Source of the DNA: Candidatus Methanocomedens sp. | GTDB lineage: Archaea > Halobacteriota > Methanosarcinia > Methanosarcinales > Methanocomedenaceae | Length of the DNA: 7,056 bases | Assembly (NCBI GenBank): GCA_013374385.1 | Contig: QBUR01000137.1 | Coordinates: 1-7,056, forward strand | Direction: 5' to 3' | Part shown: positions 5,508 through 7,056 of the stretch, piece by piece | How positions within the stretch are numbered: the first letter of the stretch is position 1 | How the letters are laid out: every line of letters begins with the position of its first letter | The notes under the pieces: model-generated | The model's database searches: none | Seen by the model: only the letters and a program-made list of their open reading frames with translations | What the model was told of the DNA's origin: nothing | Translations under genes and position numbers: made by a program

Positions 5508-6611
5508 TTAGTACTGTGGTTCCAGTCCCTCGATCTTTGAGAATGTTGAATCGGCTTTTTTTCGTATAGCCATACGGTCACGTTTATCTTTTTCTATCTG
5601 GATGGCTTCGACCGCAAGGGCGTACAGGTTCTCAAGTTCTGATGTAGTCTCCAGCGTAATTACAGAAAGGACTTTTGGTAACTCTCCGTTTCGGATAATA
5701 ACCCCTTTGAACACATGACCGATATGAGATGCCAGTTTGTCAATCTCACCAGAAATATCATCAATGCTCAGATATTTGCGGTCACCCCTCATAATTATCA
5801 TTGCCCTGCTGCCTTCTTCGAAAACATTTGAGGAGAACAGCAGACCGCTGGGAGAAAGACTGTCGTGTATGACTGAACGAATCGTGTTCTTCCCATCGCC
5901 TTTAGCAAATCCGATAGTGGCAAAACCAGCTCCTCCCGACATTACCGTTTGGAAATCACCCAGGTCAGTAACCATCATCATCTCACTATCCAATGCTTCA
6001 AGTAAAAACAATAACCGTTCAGCTATCATGTTGTTTATGCCGTCATAAGCACTCTGTATATCTCCACCAGCATCTTTCAGGAACTGGTTATCTGCCAGTA
6101 TTATGCCATCAGTTCCACTGTCATACATTTCCTTTAGACAAAATGCAGAGTTTTGGAGATATATTGTACCCTCTTCCCTGAAAGGCAGGACTACTACTGA
6201 ATAAATTGGAAAATCATATCTACCCTTCAATTCTTTTATTAACAACGGACTAAATGATGAGCCGGTTCCGCCTGAAGTCGACGTAATGACAAAACCAACA
6301 TCAAACTCCCCTCTTTCTGAGATGTTCCTCATTATAAGGTCCTTGTTGTCAGTAAAACACTGCTTACCCACAATGCGGTTTGCACCTACACCGTGCAAGT
6401 TAGGGATATGGATCCGGTCCTTGGTTTTTGTATAATGCAGATCCTTCAGGTCATTTATAGCGGTGTTTATTGCTATGGTCTCGACCCTTGAAGGGAATTT
6501 CTGGCGGGAATAATATTTTGAGAACTTACCGCCGCCAAAGGCTTCCCTATTGACAGCGTCCAATATTCTGTTGCCGCACTGACCAGCCCCAACCATCAAG
6601 ACATTTAACAA
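5508..6611 (-). CDS. Divergent tubulin/FtsZ/CetZ-superfamily GTPase
   Basis: A predicted cytoskeletal GTPase of 367 residues, about the length of the FtsZ/CetZ core. The nucleotide loops can be followed in order: T1 VGAGQCGNRI (7-16), where GQCGN recalls eukaryotic tubulin; T3 AINTA (47-51); T4 TSGGTGSS (112-119) in place of the usual GGGTGSG; T5 LPFREEG (142-148); and LADN (172-175), whose Asn175 fits the guanine-contacting Asn. The T7 synergy loop is VTDLGDFQTVM (214-224): Asp216 and Asp219 match the NxDxxD acidic pair of FtsZ, while the leading Asn is Val. GTP binding and polymer-coupled hydrolysis are therefore plausible. The C-terminus is short and basic (KDKRDRMAIRKK), without a recognisable FtsA/SepF-binding peptide. 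I choose the TTG at 6611 because AAGGAGG ends 8 bases ahead of it; the next ATG (6596) is too far and would cut into the first strand. The upstream surface-protein gene ends 26 bases away, suggesting co-transcription. CetZ, a third archaeal FtsZ-like group or a new subfamily are all possible. Confidence 0.85.
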   Translation of the reverse strand: MLNVLMVGAGQCGNRILDAVNREAFGGGKFSKYYSRQKFPSRVETIAINTAINDLKDLHYTKTKDRIHIPNLHGVGANRIVGKQCFTDNKDLIMRNISERGEFDVGFVITSTSGGTGSSFSPLLIKELKGRYDFPIYSVVVLPFREEGTIYLQNSAFCLKEMYDSGTDGIILADNQFLKDAGGDIQSAYDGINNMIAERLLFLLEALDSEMMMVTDLGDFQTVMSGGAGFATIGFAKGDGKNTIRSVIHDSLSPSGLLFSSNVFEEGSRAMIIMRGDRKYLSIDDISGEIDKLASHIGHVFKGVIIRNGELPKVLSVITLETTSELENLYALAVEAIQIEKDKRDRMAIRKKADSTFSKIEGLEPQY

Positions 6612-6619
6612 TTAAAAAT

Positions 6620-6626
6620 CCTCCTT
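6620..6626 (-). promoter_or_regulatory. Strong Shine-Dalgarno site that fixes a TTG start
   Basis: On the minus strand AAGGAGG is followed by 8 bases and then TTG (6611-6609). It is the best ribosome binding site in the window and decides between TTG 6611 and ATG 6596, which would be 23 bases from the site. It also argues that the tubulin-like protein is translated independently of the gene upstream. Confidence 0.75.
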
Positions 6627-6637
6627 AATCTCATTTT

Positions 6638-7056
6638 TTACATCCTGAACTGACTGCGTCTCCAGTGCAACCAACCTGCTATGGCGATTATGATGATAAC
6701 CGGAGTAATGTAAACATAAATCGGATATTCTGCCAAGGAATCATATTTACCCTTTTCAACATAGAACACATCTGAAGTCTCTTCTATCTGTACTAATTCT
6801 TCATCTACGCCGTTATCATATGTCAATTTTACTGTTAAAGTATTAGCTCCGACTTCATCGGCTCTGAGTGTGAATTTATACTCATCCTCATACCTTGCTC
6901 CAAATACGCTCTTTTGAATCATAGGTTTTTCATTTATCATGTCAATGTCTTCTGAGCCCGAAAGATACGTTAAGTTATTAGGAATTACCGGAGTGATCTT
7001 AACAGTATATGCAGGTACATCTTTTAAGTTCTCAACATTTATTGTAAAAGTAATCT
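6638..7056 (-). CDS. C-terminal part of a membrane-anchored surface protein with Ig-like (COG1361/NEW3-like) repeats
   Basis: The frame is open to the right edge, so the start is missing; 138 residues are visible, beginning in frame at base 7054. The visible part starts ITFTINVENLKDVPAYTVKI, typical of beta-sandwich domains in archaeal S-layer-related and NEW3/CARDB-type surface proteins. It continues through EDEYKFTLRADEVGANTLTV and then a linker. The last 30 residues hold one membrane helix, PIYVYITPVIIIIAIAGWLHW, followed by the basic tail RRSQFRM, which by the positive-inside rule puts the C-terminus in the cytoplasm and the beta-domains outside. A methionine at 6940 lies inside a beta-domain and is not the real start. 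The gene ends 26 bases before the tubulin-like gene, so the two probably share a transcript. The ligand or partner is unknown. Confidence 0.75.
   Translation of the reverse strand, partial: ITFTINVENLKDVPAYTVKITPVIPNNLTYLSGSEDIDMINEKPMIQKSVFGARYEDEYKFTLRADEVGANTLTVKLTYDNGVDEELVQIEETSDVFYVEKGKYDSLAEYPIYVYITPVIIIIAIAGWLHWRRSQFRM

Noticed and set aside
1..7056. CRISPR array, tRNA, rRNA, insertion sequence or known defence system
   Set aside because: No spaced repeats, no cloverleaf arms, no transposase motifs with terminal repeats and no nuclease or toxin-antitoxin signature were seen on either strand. The helicase-regulator operon has no defence effector beside it.

Overview
The window looks like chromosomal DNA of a methane-cycling archaeon, probably in or near the Methanosarcinales or ANME-2 lineages. 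This is inferred from family content: an archaeal NikR, a Ski2/Hel308-like helicase with a methanogen-type cysteine-rich C-terminus, two archaeal winged-helix regulators, a divergent tubulin/FtsZ-superfamily GTPase and a surface protein anchored by a C-terminal membrane helix. Shine-Dalgarno sites of the GGAGG/GAGGT/GGTG type fit this. The first ~250 bases are different: they encode the N-terminus of a bacterial (gammaproteobacterial-type) replicative helicase DnaB and are AT-richer (83 G+C in bases 1-240, against 150 in bases 241-600).

Layout. Bases 28-606 (+) are one open frame that starts as DnaB and switches near base 250 to NikR lacking its DNA-contacting beta-strand. This is most simply an assembly or amplification chimera at a short shared sequence. 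Bases 607-1560 hold no intact gene that I can support. On the minus strand they contain a possible membrane-protein remnant (632-871) and a clear PEBP (YbhB/YbcL, Raf-kinase-inhibitor-like) pseudogene (962-1404). The pseudogene has an internal stop, a lost ligand-site motif and a frameshift, and is preceded in the same frame by a lipoprotein-like leader remnant (1429-1521).

Bases 1601-5367 (-) form a tight three-gene unit, transcribed from the right: an ArsR-like winged-helix protein (4858-5367), a MarR/MJ1503-like winged-helix protein overlapping it by 4 bases (4076-4861), and an 820-residue DEAD/DEAH helicase 12 bases further on (1601-4063). A promoter-like AT tract and a Shine-Dalgarno site lie ahead of the first gene. 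Bases 5508-7056 (-) hold a second unit: the C-terminal part of a membrane-anchored surface protein that runs off the window, followed after 26 bases by a divergent tubulin/FtsZ-like GTPase whose start is a TTG fixed by a strong AAGGAGG.

The most interesting biology is the tubulin-like gene, which mixes tubulin-like and FtsZ-like loops and probably shares a transcript with a surface protein. The most important caution is the DnaB-NikR join, which should not be read as a new fusion protein until read support across base ~250 has been checked.
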